A DNA stretch of 64,000 nt from Amborella trichopoda (taxonomy: Eukaryota > Streptophyta > Magnoliopsida > Amborellales > Amborellaceae), in NCBI RefSeq assembly GCF_000471905.2, contig NW_006498507.1, positions 2,645,278 through 2,709,277 on the forward strand, written 5' to 3'. The position numbers and the translations under genes were made by a program. How positions within the stretch are numbered: position 1 is the stretch's first letter; every line of letters starts with the position of its first letter. The notes under the pieces were generated by a model, which had not been told where the DNA came from, ran no database searches, and worked only from the letters and a program-made list of their open reading frames with translations. Positions 44,180 to 55,489 of the stretch are shown here, piece after piece.

Positions 44180-45477
44180 TTAACCTCTTTTTTTCAACTT
44201 CTGCATGGCTGCATAATGCACTTCCACTCGATTTTGGTCAAATTAAGTTGATAAATATAATGGTCAAGAAAAAGATGGAACTTCTTTTTGCCGTTTACTT
44301 AGCAATAATTCGGAAGAAAGAGAGCCACGAATAAGGAAGAGAGAGAGCAAAAGATTACTCCCCAAAGACTCAGGTAGTGGGGAAGTCGTGAAGGCGTATT
44401 TTGACCGTGATGCTGCGCTCTCATTGAACCGAGGAACTTAGGTGAAATTTAAGCAAATAAAAAAGAGCACGAGAAAATGATAGATTAGAATATAGGAAGC
44501 TGCCTAATACATATATAAATGTCTAATAATCACAATTAGTTGGAAAGAATTATCGCTACGAGGGGTTAAAACGTGTAAGCTCATGAGAGAGGGAGGGAAA
44601 AATCATTTACACGGGTTACCCAATTAGCTAATTGCATGTATCACGAACCGTGTCATATTTAGAGACAGGAAAATATGCGCTCTTAAGTCGTATTTTAAAT
44701 TTTGAGTTAAACTGATTGCCTACCAGTTTCAAACAAGCTCAAAAATACCCAAGCCAAAGCTTAAAAAAAAAATCTTGCAAGAATCGGGGGTGATTAGAGC
44801 AAAACTTAAAACCTAGATCGATAATCGAGCAACTCGGACGGTTCCAAGCTAACTCAAACGGTTCCAAGCTGGCTCAAAGATTTTTTAAGTACACTACCAC
44901 TTGGAGGTATCAATAATTAAATTCTTCTGGATAATTATAGCTTATCATCTAAATCATTCCCCGTATTGACCAAACATAAGGAATTGCTTAAAAACCCTTA
45001 TTTATTTAATCACTTGGTAGGCGAAGGGAGAGACCAATAATTAGGTGCCCTTTAGCATTCGCCCCTATCCTAATCACCCCACACAAGCCAAAGTCTAGAG
45101 AGATAAATTAAAATAAAAACAGAAGACTTTGTCCTAATCAATTAATAAACCACAATTAACAAAATCCCATTACCGTAACACCCTCACCAATCCCAACACC
45201 ACGTGTCAAAGGTCCCCCTCTCTCTCTAGTTTAAAACACCTTAACCAATATACTTTCTCTCTCTAAGTTTACTTAACCCATGGTTAGCCCCGGTCCCCCC
45301 CGGCAAAGTTGCTTTCAATGCCCCAAAGCTGAGAAACAGGACGCAATCCTGCGCGGACACGTGGCTGTAGGGGACCATTTGTTGCCACATGATTAACGCA
45401 TGATTACGAAGCGGGAACAAGGAGCGCCCTTGTCTTCTAACCCAAAAACCATCATTCTTTTATGCCCCTTAAAACAT
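44180..45477. other. Intergenic DNA next to a GC-richer island
   Basis: No gene supported. From about 45190 on, the composition becomes more balanced, with CACGTG words at about 45200 and 45360 and CT tracts. This could be promoter DNA, but no gene next to it is identified. Confidence 0.35.
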
Positions 45478-45504
45478 AACCCTAACCCTAACCCTAACCC
45501 TAAC
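45478..45504. repeat. Interstitial telomere-like (AACCCT)4 tract
   Basis: Four perfect AACCCT units plus AAC, that is TTAGGG on the other strand. The usual plant telomere repeat is TTTAGGG. Too short to be a telomere; short CCCTAA tracts (telo boxes) also occur in plant promoters and 5' leaders. Confidence 0.9.
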
Positions 45505-45975
45505 TCTTGCTCACCGGGACGTCACCATCGCCGTTAGATAAAGTCATCGAATTGACGGCGTCGGCGGTCTTTGCCGTCAGAGGGACGGCTTGTTTGCTCG
45601 TATACGTGTCGTCGAGTAGTTGGATTGCTACTGAGTTGGGCACGTGGAGTGATTGGATGGGTCCAGGTCGAAGTGTGGGCCCGACTTGTTGGCTTCCACT
45701 AAATGCAACGGAATCTCTTTTGGGTTCCGTGGCGCTTTCGTGGAGGCTAAAAAGCGTGACGCCCCTGTTGGATTCCACTAATCCGTTTTTTTTATCCAGG
45801 CGTTATGGAAAACGTGAGCCGGTATATAGCCGAAACGTTTCGGTACTTTTCGCGCAATATGAATTTCCGAAGGCTCCCTTGTGCTTCCTCTTGATTAAGC
45901 TTTTTTCGGAAGGGGCACGTTTGGTTTGTGAGAATCTGAAAATAATCACAAAATTTGAATACTCGATGTGCTAGG
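45505..45975. other. GC-rich island with open frames, unassigned
   Basis: Unlike the AT-rich surroundings, this block has many CG dinucleotides and is open on both strands: plus 45507-45974 (155 codons) and minus 45778-45500 (92 codons). Neither product shows a motif I recognise, and long open frames on both strands are expected in GC-rich DNA. It may be a promoter or 5' leader, or an exon fragment. I do not assign a function. Confidence 0.35.
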
Positions 45976-47039
45976 GCCATAACGGCCGTTACCATCAGCA
46001 GCTTAGAGATTCGGCTTCAATTAACATTGCTGAATGGAGCATAGAAGATAAGAGTATGCTGTACATATTGCTTATTTCCGTGGTGTGTTGCTATAGTTCA
46101 TTTTTTGAAGGGGCCGTGGGTGCACTATGCGTGCAGCTAAGTTCGTAGACATCATGGTTGCATGATATTGGGCCCTTCTATCCCTCCCGGTTATAGGGCC
46201 AGTTGGCTCATAACAAGTGGCTCCTTAGCTTGGGATTAGTGTTCTAAAATTCGGATAAGTGGGGCAGACTGTGTTTCTCCAAACAACTCTTTCTTTCATC
46301 TCAGTAACCTTTCACCTCCATGAACCCATTTTTTCTCTTTAAAAGTTTGAGAAGATCGTTTTAAAAAAAAACACGTATTTTTAGATTTGTTTGGCCTAAA
46401 AAAACAAGTTTAAATTAACTCAGGGATTAAAAGGAATAAAATCTACAATTTTTATGTCCAAGATATTTTTTAAAACCTTCGGTCAATTGTGAAATTAAAC
46501 TACAAATCAATTGTGAAATTAAACTACAAAATAGAGATACGAAGATATTTTCTCTAAAAAATATTAAAGTTTCAAAACACTGCTCTAGATGACCTTAAAT
46601 TGGAAAATTACAGCCGTTGTTGAGAACCGGGTGGTTCACTTTGGCTAATTTACGTGCTTCGCCTAAAATTTCAGTAAATTTCGCGAATTATAAGGCATCC
46701 CAAAAATTTTGATGATAAGCACAACGCAGGTTTTGACGTCTGTCGGACGGTCGGTACTCGTGAGATAGTGGATATACGAGATATTCGGCACTAGAAGGTT
46801 CATGGAGCGAAACCGTAACCCATCAGCACCGCCTCTTTATAAGAAAGAAGAGTGGATCGCCATAACATCCGCCAGACTATACACAACGTGTGTATGGTAT
46901 ACGAGGGTTTGCGTGTCGAACCGGAATAGAATATTCGGGAGAATGGGTAAACGGGGTTTGGAGACATGCTTTTGGTCGGTGGGTCTGGCGTGGTTTTGGG
47001 TGTGCGTTCATAGGGGGATCAGGGTGGGCCCACCACCCA
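45976..47039. other. Intergenic DNA, no gene
   Basis: No supported feature. A 31-bp phrase with TCAATTGTGAAATTAAACTA is repeated in tandem at 46484-46532. Frames from 46802 run into the minisatellite that follows and are not credible genes. Confidence 0.4.
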
Positions 47040-47745
47040 TGGTCCAAGGCCCCTCAAGAGAGAGAAAGAATATACTCCAAAGTCCAAACCCCTTTCGAGA
47101 GAGAGAGAGGCAATCACCAGTACTTGTCCAGGAGACCAGGTCATCACGGGTGCTTGTTCAGCCCCTTTGTGGAGAGAGAGAAAGAGCCATCACTCGGTTA
47201 AGGGTGGCAACGGGGATGGGTGAGCGTTTAGGGGTGGCACTGGGTTAGGTCGGCGGCTTCGGGTACAGCAGAACCCAATTCAAAAATTTAAAAATATCTA
47301 TGTATTTAATTATTTAAATATATTTCATAAATTGGGATGTGAAAAATATTACCGAACTTGGACTTCAACCCGATCACACTCGGATCCAGTTCTAAATAGG
47401 ATTAAGATCCAAGATTTAGATCCGATCCTGACCTTAAACGGGTCTACCTTTCAATTCCCAGGTCCGGTTCTATTGCCACCTCTACCAATTGGGCTACGTA
47501 AAAAATAAAAGGCTAAAATTCATGGCCCAGGCCACCTAGCCCTACTCGAAGCCCCTCTAGAGAGAGAAAGGGCCATCACCTGATGCTCGTTCAAGTTACT
47601 CTAAGGAGAGAGAAAGAGAGGGGGGCCACTCTTGATGCTCATTTAAGCCACTCTAGAGAGAGAGAGAGAGAAAGAGGGCATCACTTGTGCTTGTTTTAAG
47701 GCAGTATAGAGATATGCAGAGAGGGAAAATCACTAGTGCTTGTCG
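47040..47745. repeat. Minisatellite (about 50-bp units) split by a hAT MITE
   Basis: Seven or so diverged units share AGCCCCTCTAGAGAGAGA, a GA tract, then GCCATCAC and TGCTTGTTC. Three lie left of 47229 and four right of 47500, so the MITE 47229-47484 interrupted an existing array. Confidence 0.75.
47229..47484. mobile_element. hAT-like MITE in the minisatellite
   Basis: The left end TAGGGGTGGCACTGGGTT and right end ATTGCCACCTCTA are inverted repeats of the TAGGGGTGGCA type. GGTCCGGTTC and GATCCGATCC words are inside. The flanking octamers do not match, so the target duplication is lost. Confidence 0.65.
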
Positions 47746-47998
47746 AGCATAGGGGCGCACATACGGGACCCACGTCTGCTCAAATTTGAGAAGCCTTTGA
47801 GAGCACCGACGCCGCCCGGCCTCACAGGTGCGAGTGGTGTGGCGAGGAGGAGGAGGGGAACCTGAAGAAGCTTGCGTTTTCTTTGGCAAGCGACAGGGGT
47901 TGATTCCTAATAATCTTTATTCTCATTCATGTGGTCTTCCATGCAAGTGTAAAGGTGAGAGTGAAATGTCCCAAATCCTAAATTCTAAATGATTATTT

Positions 47999-48449
47999 GG
48001 AGGAAAAAGTTTATACAAAGGTGAGGCTCTAAACAATCAAATTAGGACACACCTCAAAAATTTATTAAAAGAGGCTATTTCAATGTTAAAAAATCATCAA
48101 ATTGATCATCTCATCCTCAAGATATATGGACCTGAAAAAAATAGATTTCAAGTATTGAAAATAGTGCATTTTGTAATGCATTTTTTTACTGTTAATTTCA
48201 AGAATTTTCAAGCGTAGATCTACTCGTTCTACATTATTTTTTAAGCTTTAAATTTTATAATTAGAGATAAAAATAAATTTTCAGGTCATCATAAAGATGT
48301 CCAGTATCGAACAGTATTCGCAAAACCGAACCAGATTACTTAGCCGAACATGGGTCCCACAAGCGATTTAACCGGCCTAACCAGTACATCGGCTGATTCA
48401 ACCGCCTTACTTTGATGGTTTAGAGCCTCGCCCTATGCAGACCACACCC
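47999..48449 (-). mobile_element. MITE, subfamily A, with internal insert
   Basis: Starts GGAGGAAAAAGTTTATACAA, holds GGCTCTAAACAATCAAATTA, and ends TATGCAGACCACACCC. Compared with other copies, about 90 bp (48318-48408, GCAAAACCGAACC to TGATTCAACCG) is extra and unrelated in the right half. Confidence 0.75.
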
Positions 48450-48589
48450 TTCTTTGAATCGCTTCTCATGTGAAAGAGGTTTCTTTTAGTCGACCAACAC
48501 AAAGTCTGTACAAGGTGGACCTTCGATTTTGCCGAAAGATGCAGTCTTGGTTTCGAAATTCATTGCTTGGAAATTTGGGTACAACCCTA

Positions 48590-48845
48590 GTTAAAAATTT
48601 TAAAATTTCTAAAATGGTGCAAATTGAGCATATTTATAAATGTTTTAAAATATTGAAAACAAATGGTCTAGATAGTTTATTATAAGATGAATCGTTTCTA
48701 GGACTCGAAATTCTTATTTTTCTTTATATGATACATCTCGAGGTCGAGATGATCAATAAGAAAGTTTTCCAACTTCAAAATGTTTTTTTTACCAGATTTG
48801 AGGTATACCTTACCTCTATAGTATAAGGTTGCAACCGTAGACAAT
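48590..48845 (+). mobile_element. MITE, subfamily B, 5'-truncated
   Basis: AAATTGAGCATATTTATAAA, then ATACATCTCGAGGTCGAGAT and the end block TATAAGGTTGCAACC. It lacks the left TIR and directly follows another copy. Confidence 0.65.
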
Positions 48846-49121
48846 TTTTTTTTGTTTTAGAACAAATCTTGAATTTAAATTGCTAAATGTCCAAGAACAA
48901 TATTGATTTCATGAGAAAGAAATTTGGAATTTAAAAATTTAGTTAATTTAGAAATTTTCTTTTTACCTTTCATAGTTTTTTTGCGGATCGTCAGCTAGTT
49001 GTAGAGCGACAAAGGATGTAAAGGAAAATATATTTTTGGTGAGTTACGATAGGAAAAGTGTTTTGAGTATTGGATCAAATGTACCCCCTTGACCATCAAA
49101 CACCCACCTCTACCATGGGAG

Positions 49122-49460
49122 GTTTCACGGGGGCTTTTTAATTGCCTGCCCCGTGCGCCCATGCATGCACTACTTGGATGTCAAGTTCAGCCTCTTTTAG
49201 TACCACCACATAGCAAAATAACATATTTACAAGGGTAAAGTGTTGTTGATCTTTGGTCTTGCATTGCTGGCGTCTTGACGCATACCACCTTTTTTCGATC
49301 TCATGCCAATGCCGTAGTCCTATACCTAGTCAACTGCATTCCACATGTCACCCCAAGGTCCCTTCTGGATTTCACGACTGATAGGCCCTTTGCACCTGGT
49401 TGCCTGCACACACACACACATCACACAGGTCACATGAGGCTTACGGAGAAAAGGGGTCTA
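49122..49460 (+). repeat. Direct repeat, copy 1 (possible LTR)
   Basis: GC-rich sequence with TTTTTAATTGCCTGCCCCG, ACCACCACATAGC, GTCCTATACCTAGTCAACTG and the end block TTGCCTGCACACACACACAC ... CACATGAGGCTTACGGAG. It matches 49905-50310, which carries one extra internal stretch. Confidence 0.7.
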
Positions 49461-49904
49461 ACAAGCCTCCACCACCCCAAACTCCGACGTCCTTGTCAGA
49501 CGCTTGGCCTTTGCTGGGTCCCCATAAACCGCAGTTCCAACCAATGCCCATCTCCACACACTGGCCACTTCCATTTCAGCCACCAGGGCTCCCCATCATG
49601 CTTACACGGTCGGTCCTCCTGCAGCCACCATGCACCCGAGTCAGTGGTCAGCTCTCCTGCCACCACATCCCACTCGTCGCTTGCATGGCCAGTACCTCAT
49701 GCGACCACCATGCCTAGATTTTATGGCTAGGTTTACTAATGCCACCACGACCAATGTTGTTTCCTGTGGATGTTGTCCAAGTGCGAGCTTTGTGCCTTCC
49801 TCACAATACAAGTAGTTTCTACTAGGTCGAGGTGGTCTACACGATCTTGGGTATGTGGCTAGTTGTGCTGTTGCCACCACGCCCATATCTGCTCCAATAC
49901 CATT

Positions 49905-50310
49905 TGTCACAAGGGATTTTTCATTGCCTGGTCCACGCGGCCCTGAAGCCCAAGTATGCAATACTTTGATGTTAGTTTCAACATCTCTTAATGCCACCAC
50001 ATAACAGAAGAGCATACTTACAAGGTAAAATGGCATTGATCCTTGGTCACACATTTCCAGCCTCTTGGCACATACCGCCTTCTCTTGGTCACGACCACTA
50101 CCTCGATCATGTGCCACAGTCCTATGCCTACTCGGGTGCATTCCACTGGTCACCCCCATGTCCCCTTTGGGATCCATGATTGACAGGCCGTCGGCTTCCT
50201 TTCATTTGTTTGCAGTCGTCCGCATTGTCATTGACCTTGTACCAAACCCTCTGCACCTGGTTGCCTGCACACACACACATCACATGGGTCACATGAGGCT
50301 TACGGAGTAA
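49905..50310 (+). repeat. Direct repeat, copy 2 (possible LTR)
   Basis: Parallel to 49122-49460 (TTTTTCATTGCCTGGTCC, ACCACCACATAACAG, GTCCTATGCCTACTCGGGTG, then TTGCCTGCACACACACACAT ... CACATGAGGCTTACGGAG). About 65 bp more lies before the CA tract. The 445-bp sequence between the copies is GC-rich and has no retroelement motif that I can see. It is either a short LTR element or a duplicated 780-bp unit. Confidence 0.7.
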
Positions 50311-50319
50311 AGAAGGCCC

Positions 50320-51994
50320 AACTGAAATTCTAAACTAGATGGTGTAAAAAAATAATATTCATATTCATGATACTCATGATTTAGATTATGGATCTCTAAA
50401 AATTTGAATAAAAAATCAATGTTTAACATAAATCTTGGAAGGCTAAAAACAAGGTGGACTCATGAGGACACACAATAAGGTTTTACGTCTTATTTTGACT
50501 GTATCGACTTTGGAATTTTGAAGCAGCATTATCAGGATTAGACCACAAAAACATTGAGGAGTTTGGTTCAGTCAAAATCGATCTAACCACTTGTCAATTT
50601 GATTGAAGTGATTTTACAAAAAAGAAAAATAAAAAAAGTATAATAGTTTAAAATGGTAAAATGTATTTAAAAATTGCCAACTTCGTTTCGCATGTCTAAC
50701 CGGCTAAAACTGATCGGTCCAACTGGGCAAAGTACCGATGGCTGGAGATGCGACCGATCAGATCTAGTCTTTATAACTATGTTTAGAAGAATAGGTAATC
50801 CGAAATTTGTTGGAGGTAAGGAAAAGCATTCCCCAATCTAAACGGTATACAATCTCGCGATTAAGAAATATTGCGATCCATATGACCGGAGAAGCTATAT
50901 TCACGAGTAATATAGACACCTAATCGATAAATCAACGATGATGGAGAGACACTTAAGCGTCAGTGTGTTAGGCTCAACCTTTCATCGGTTTTTTGCACGG
51001 TGAAAACACTGGTGACCATGGCTCTTCACGATTATATAGACCATGTACTCATAAAAAAAAGCATGATACGGAGGTGCCATGCTTTTGTCATATTGTGCTG
51101 CGTCATTAAAGTGAGATTCAAATCCAAGTCCATCTAGGATTGGGCAGATGGAAGTTATTGTGTGGGTCGGAGTGGGACACACCAATCCACGAACGCAACA
51201 AAACGTGGATAGACAAATATGTATCTAACATATCATATCGATTAAGAAAAAAAAAGTTACATTATGGTAGTTTTTTTTTTTTTTAAATATACTCAACTTT
51301 TTTAAATATTTATTGCTTTTTATTTTGTAATATAATTTTTTTGAGTAATTGTAAATTTCATCACTTAGAGGAATAAGATAGATATTTGTATAAAAAACTA
51401 ATAACATTTTACTAGTGGTGAAAAAAACAATTATTGCTCTATATCGGTGATGTTACATCTAAAGTGAATTATGTCATCATCCACTGCAGTTAATATGTAT
51501 TTTATCCCTATATACTATAGATAAAAAATGTTATTATATAGTGGGGTGAGGGTATCAAATGTCAAAAAAATGTTGAGTACTTTAAAAAAATACTTATATG
51601 TATGAGTATCTTAACATAACCCAAAATAAATTTACGTACTAATATATTACAACTTATTTTTTTAAAAAAAACCTAGTATATTACTAACATGTGAATAATA
51701 TTCCCAAATAAACATGCAACACACGCATGATTTTAGTGGTACGTGATACATGGGTACACATCGCTATCCTTTACGTGGACAAACGGCGAAATGAGAAGTG
51801 ATCTGAACAATTGGTATTTAGGCCTTGTTTGAATGGCCCCATTTTTTCGAGTAGCATTGAAATGACTTAAAGATGTGTGTGAATGGGTTGTCATGTCACT
51901 CTATTTGTGGGCTCGGCTCCGAAAATGGAACCCCGCTGATTGGCAAGTCCTATATGTAAACTAACTTACTCAAGAATCGAATCTCTCGATAAGT
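50320..51994. other. Intergenic DNA, no gene
   Basis: AT-rich, without supported genes or definable repeats. Confidence 0.4.
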
Positions 51995-52333
51995 TGAGCT
52001 GGCGACAAAGCCTGGTTTGGATTTGGCCAACCCTGGCCCTAGCCCTAGCCCAGCTTTGGGCCTTGTAGGTGAGCTTGAGCCTATTTCGGGGATCAAGGAG
52101 GATTTGGCCCAGTCACAACCAGGCCGACTGAGGCCAAATTTAATTATATAAACAAGAGAAAGAAATAAGAAAAGAAAGGTCGAGCCAAGCCAACCATGTT
52201 GTGACCCAAGCCTGGCCCTTGAGCCGTAGTGGCCCAAGCCTGGGCATGCCATCGGGCCACATCTCGTGAACCAGGCCCTAGTTATCTAGGGCCGGGGGAC
52301 TACTCCAAGCTGCCCGACCCATTGTGACCCCTA
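51995..52333. mobile_element. Probable hAT-like MITE, GGCC-rich
   Basis: The right end CCCATTGTGACCCCTA is the reverse complement of a TAGGGGTCACAATGGG terminus like the other hAT MITEs here, and the inside is full of GGCCC and CCTGG words. The left end GGCGACAAAGCCTGG is a poor match, so that edge is approximate. Confidence 0.45.
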
Positions 52334-52339
52334 TTGTTA

Positions 52340-53069
52340 AGGGTGCTATACACGAATTACTTTTAAGAGAAGTTTTGAGTATGTGAACTTCCACGTGTTC
52401 TACACCGTTTGAGCATTCACCGATCAAGTGTGATATTTAAAATTAATGATAATTTCTTTCAACGAAATAATTTATAAAACGGATGATTGAAATTAAAGTT
52501 GATTAGACTGATTAATTAGTTGTTACATCAAGTGTACCTACGTCACTTTAATGAATCACTGAAGTGTTTAGTGTTGCACAATAAGCTATTATAATAAACA
52601 TGATCGTACAAGTACTATTGTGATTAAAATAATAAAATTTTAATATATAATATCGTTTATCTTTTGTATTACATGTAAAATAAAGTGGCAGATGGTAAAT
52701 TTTACTGCTCCCTCCCCATCTGAAGTTGAAGCCCATCCATAGGCAACCATCAACTTTATGTATCATTTTATTATTCTCACATGTTTAAGTATCGACACAT
52801 GATACCGGGCCCGTATAGAGTATCGGAATAACACCGGTGCACTGCAATGAGGTAGAAGCTAGATCCCATTTTTGAAAAAGACTCTAGTTTTTGGAAGAAA
52901 GTCCATAGGACTTGCTACTAGAGCAAGATATGATTAGTGTAATTAAGTGGTTTAGGGGAGCATTGAATCCCTTGGCATCTAATCCTAATTTTGGATGAAA
53001 TTAATGTCATCATCAAAGAGGTAGACATCCAATTAAGAGGGGAAGTGATAAGGTGTTACCAAAGCAACA
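52340..53069. other. Intergenic DNA, no gene
   Basis: AT-rich sequence. No supported feature. Confidence 0.4.
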
Positions 53070-53079
53070 TTAAAAAAAA

Positions 53080-53470
53080 GGGTGCGGTTTGTATAGATCC
53101 TAGGCTATAAACAATCAAATTAGAGCGTACCTTCAAATAATGTCGAGAAATGTGGTTTCGACACCAAAATATTTGTGATAGCTTTAAAATATATTTTCAT
53201 CTTTATTTATAAAGTTTAAAGCATAAAAAATAGTGTAGATAGACATATATGTGAAAACTTTAAAATATTGAAAATTGACGGGCCAAAAATGCATTACAAA
53301 ATACACTATTTCTAAAACTTGAAATCCATTTTTTCTCATGTCCATGCATATTGATGTCAAGATGATCAATTTAAGGATATTTTTCCATCAAACCAATCTC
53401 TTCTAGTTAAATTTTTGAGGTAGGCTCTAATTTGATTGTTTAGAGCCTCGGGTCTATATAAACTTTTCTC
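53080..53470 (+). mobile_element. Mutator-like MITE, subfamily A, reference copy
   Basis: The most complete subfamily A copy. It starts GGGTGCGGTTTGTATAGATC, has ATCAAATTAGAGCGTACC in the left TIR, TCCATGCATATTGATGTCAA near 53341, and the right TIR TCTAATTTGATTGTTTAGAG then CTATATAAACTTTTCTC. TTAAAAAAAA flanks both sides (53070-53079 and 53471-53480). Confidence 0.85.
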
Positions 53471-53480
53471 TTAAAAAAAA

Positions 53481-55078
53481 GGGTGATTCCAAATGAATAT
53501 TTGCACCTATGATATTGACATTTTTGTAAAGCGACATCACATGTGCACAATTTTGATAGGTAGTGAAAAGTCTCACGTTTAACGTTGAGAATAATAAATA
53601 AAATGACAATGGTATTCTTCCACCTACCCTAACCAAATGACATAACCTAGTCGGGCTTCATTTAGTGTCTTTACCATTTCCATTAGGGTGCAAAATAGTA
53701 TAAATTCTATACTGTCAATGTCGTGGGACACGAACCTTTCTTATTTTTGGTAGTATAAGGTTTTTAAGATGCTTTTCAAAGGGTTATGTATGGAGTATTA
53801 ATATAGCATTAAGCCACTTGGTGCTTTGTATTGAATATAACATTTGAGATAAATTCTTGTTTATATTGAAATAGATGAAGTTTGAATGAAGAACCTAACT
53901 TTCGGCAAGAAGCTACTTTTAGAAACTTGCAAGCCGGCTTGGAGTGGGTGACCAGTCTAGGTGGAAGACCCCTGGGTTTTGCCCGGTTCCCAACCGGGGT
54001 TCCCACCTGGGTTTCACATATGTATTTATTGCAGTATTCACATACCCGGGCGAGTTGAACTGGTAGCTACTGGGTTACCTAGACTCGCCTTTTGGGTGAG
54101 CTGGGTTTTGGCTGGTTATGGGGGTCCAACCATAAGGGGTTGAACCCCCAACATGAGCAACTTGAGTAGACCTCAAACTCAAGTGGTTTTTTTAACTACT
54201 TGGTCGAGTTTTTTTAACACGGTCGGGTGTTCTTTTAACATCTCTCTCGCAACAGGCCCTGCCCTTCTCTCTCTCAGAGACAACATGCTCCCTCCCCTTC
54301 TCTCTCTCTCTCTGCCCTTCTCTCTCCCTCTTAAGGGGCAAACTTTGTAAGTATATAAGAAAAATAATGTCCTAGTAGTAAACAAACACTGCAGGATGTT
54401 CAGACTGAGTATTAAGAAACTCAACTCTCAAATTCGCATTTGGAGATGTACTCATCATTTGGTGTTTCCAAACTGAAATCAAAATTTAACAATAGAACAA
54501 TTCTCTTAAGTCGGTAATTTACTCGAGGGAAGAAGTATATAATATGCTCCCACAAAGAGCAATGCAAACGTTTCACACAGGAAAACTAAGGTATAAGACT
54601 CGAAATAGGTCGGGCAGGGTCCGAATCTGATTTGACTCGGGCATGACCTCACTAGGTTTAGGTTAACCCAATACCCGGTCAAGTCCAAGTTAAATGGAGG
54701 TCAGTTCCGTTTGATCCGGATCCAAACCATAACTGAACCCAAACACGACCGACCCAAGGTTTAAGTTGGACCCAAATCCAGATCTGACCAGGGTCGAGTA
54801 TGGCTCGAGTAGACCCAAACCTGACCCATCGGGTCCGCTGTCTGGGTCCAGACTTGTGCCCTGGGTCCATGGGTCAACCCAACGCGTTTCCCACTTCTAC
54901 CAAGGTAGCGTCTAGGAAATATCAACCGTTGGATATTAGAAAGTGAGTGGTTTGGGTGGGCGTTGCTTTTTTTGTCTTATTAGTAATCTAGGAGCAGGAT
55001 CATTACTAATCTCAACCGTCCATGTGGCGGGTCCCACCAACTAGATAAGGCGTCATCAATAGTTTTATCTCAAACATG
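53481..55078. other. Intergenic DNA with GGGTCC-rich patches
   Basis: No gene. 53940-54150 and 54600-54900 are rich in GGGTCC/GGACCC and CCGGG words and form short palindromes. They look like interiors of decayed MITEs but have no matched ends. A CT tract lies at 54240-54330. Confidence 0.4.
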
Positions 55079-55087
55079 TTTTTAGTT

Positions 55088-55478
55088 CGGAAAAAGTTTA
55101 TATGAGGGTGAGGATCTAAACAAACAAATTAAAGCACAACTTAAAAATTCATTAGAAAATGTTGTTTCGATGCTAAAATTCCCTCAATTTGATCAGCTCG
55201 TCATCAATATATACGGACGTGAGAAAAAATAGATTTCAAGTATTATAAAGAGTCCATCTTGTAGTGCATTATCTAGACTGTCAATTTTTAAGATTTTTAA
55301 ATGTTCATAAATCTGCTCGATCTAAGTTATTTTTTAACTTTAAATTTTATAATTAGAGGTGAAAGTCATTTTTAAGGCTATCATAAAGATTTTTGATATG
55401 AAACAACATGTTTTGGAACTATGTGAAGGTGCACCCTATTTCGATAATTTAGGGCTTGGGCGCTATACAAATGGCACC
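55088..55478 (-). mobile_element. Mutator-like MITE, perfect 9-bp TSD
   Basis: TTTTTAGTT flanks both sides (55079-55087 and 55479-55487). It starts CGGAAAAAGTTTATATGAGG, contains GATCAGCTCGTCATCAATAT, AAATTTTATAATTAGAGG and AAGGTGCACCCTATTTCG, and ends ATACAAATGGCACC. It is 391 bp with full TIRs. Confidence 0.85.
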
Positions 55479-55489
55479 TTTTTAGTTTT

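Noticed and set aside
44140-44200. TTAACTTAGTGGTAGAATG on the minus strand looks like a tRNA A box.
   Set aside because: The only B-box-like word nearby (GGGGTCAAGTCC) is on the other strand, so no tRNA can form.
45478-45504. A chromosome end.
   Set aside because: Only four telomere-like units, with unique sequence and a gene on the far side. It is interstitial.
46802-47248. Two overlapping plus-strand frames of about 100-150 codons.
   Set aside because: They read into the GA-rich minisatellite (Arg-Glu repeats) and lack any conserved motif.
49641-50177. A 178-codon minus-strand reading frame.
   Set aside because: It runs across the GC-rich direct repeat and shows no motif. GC-rich DNA gives long frames by chance, and the repeat copy is not open in the same way.
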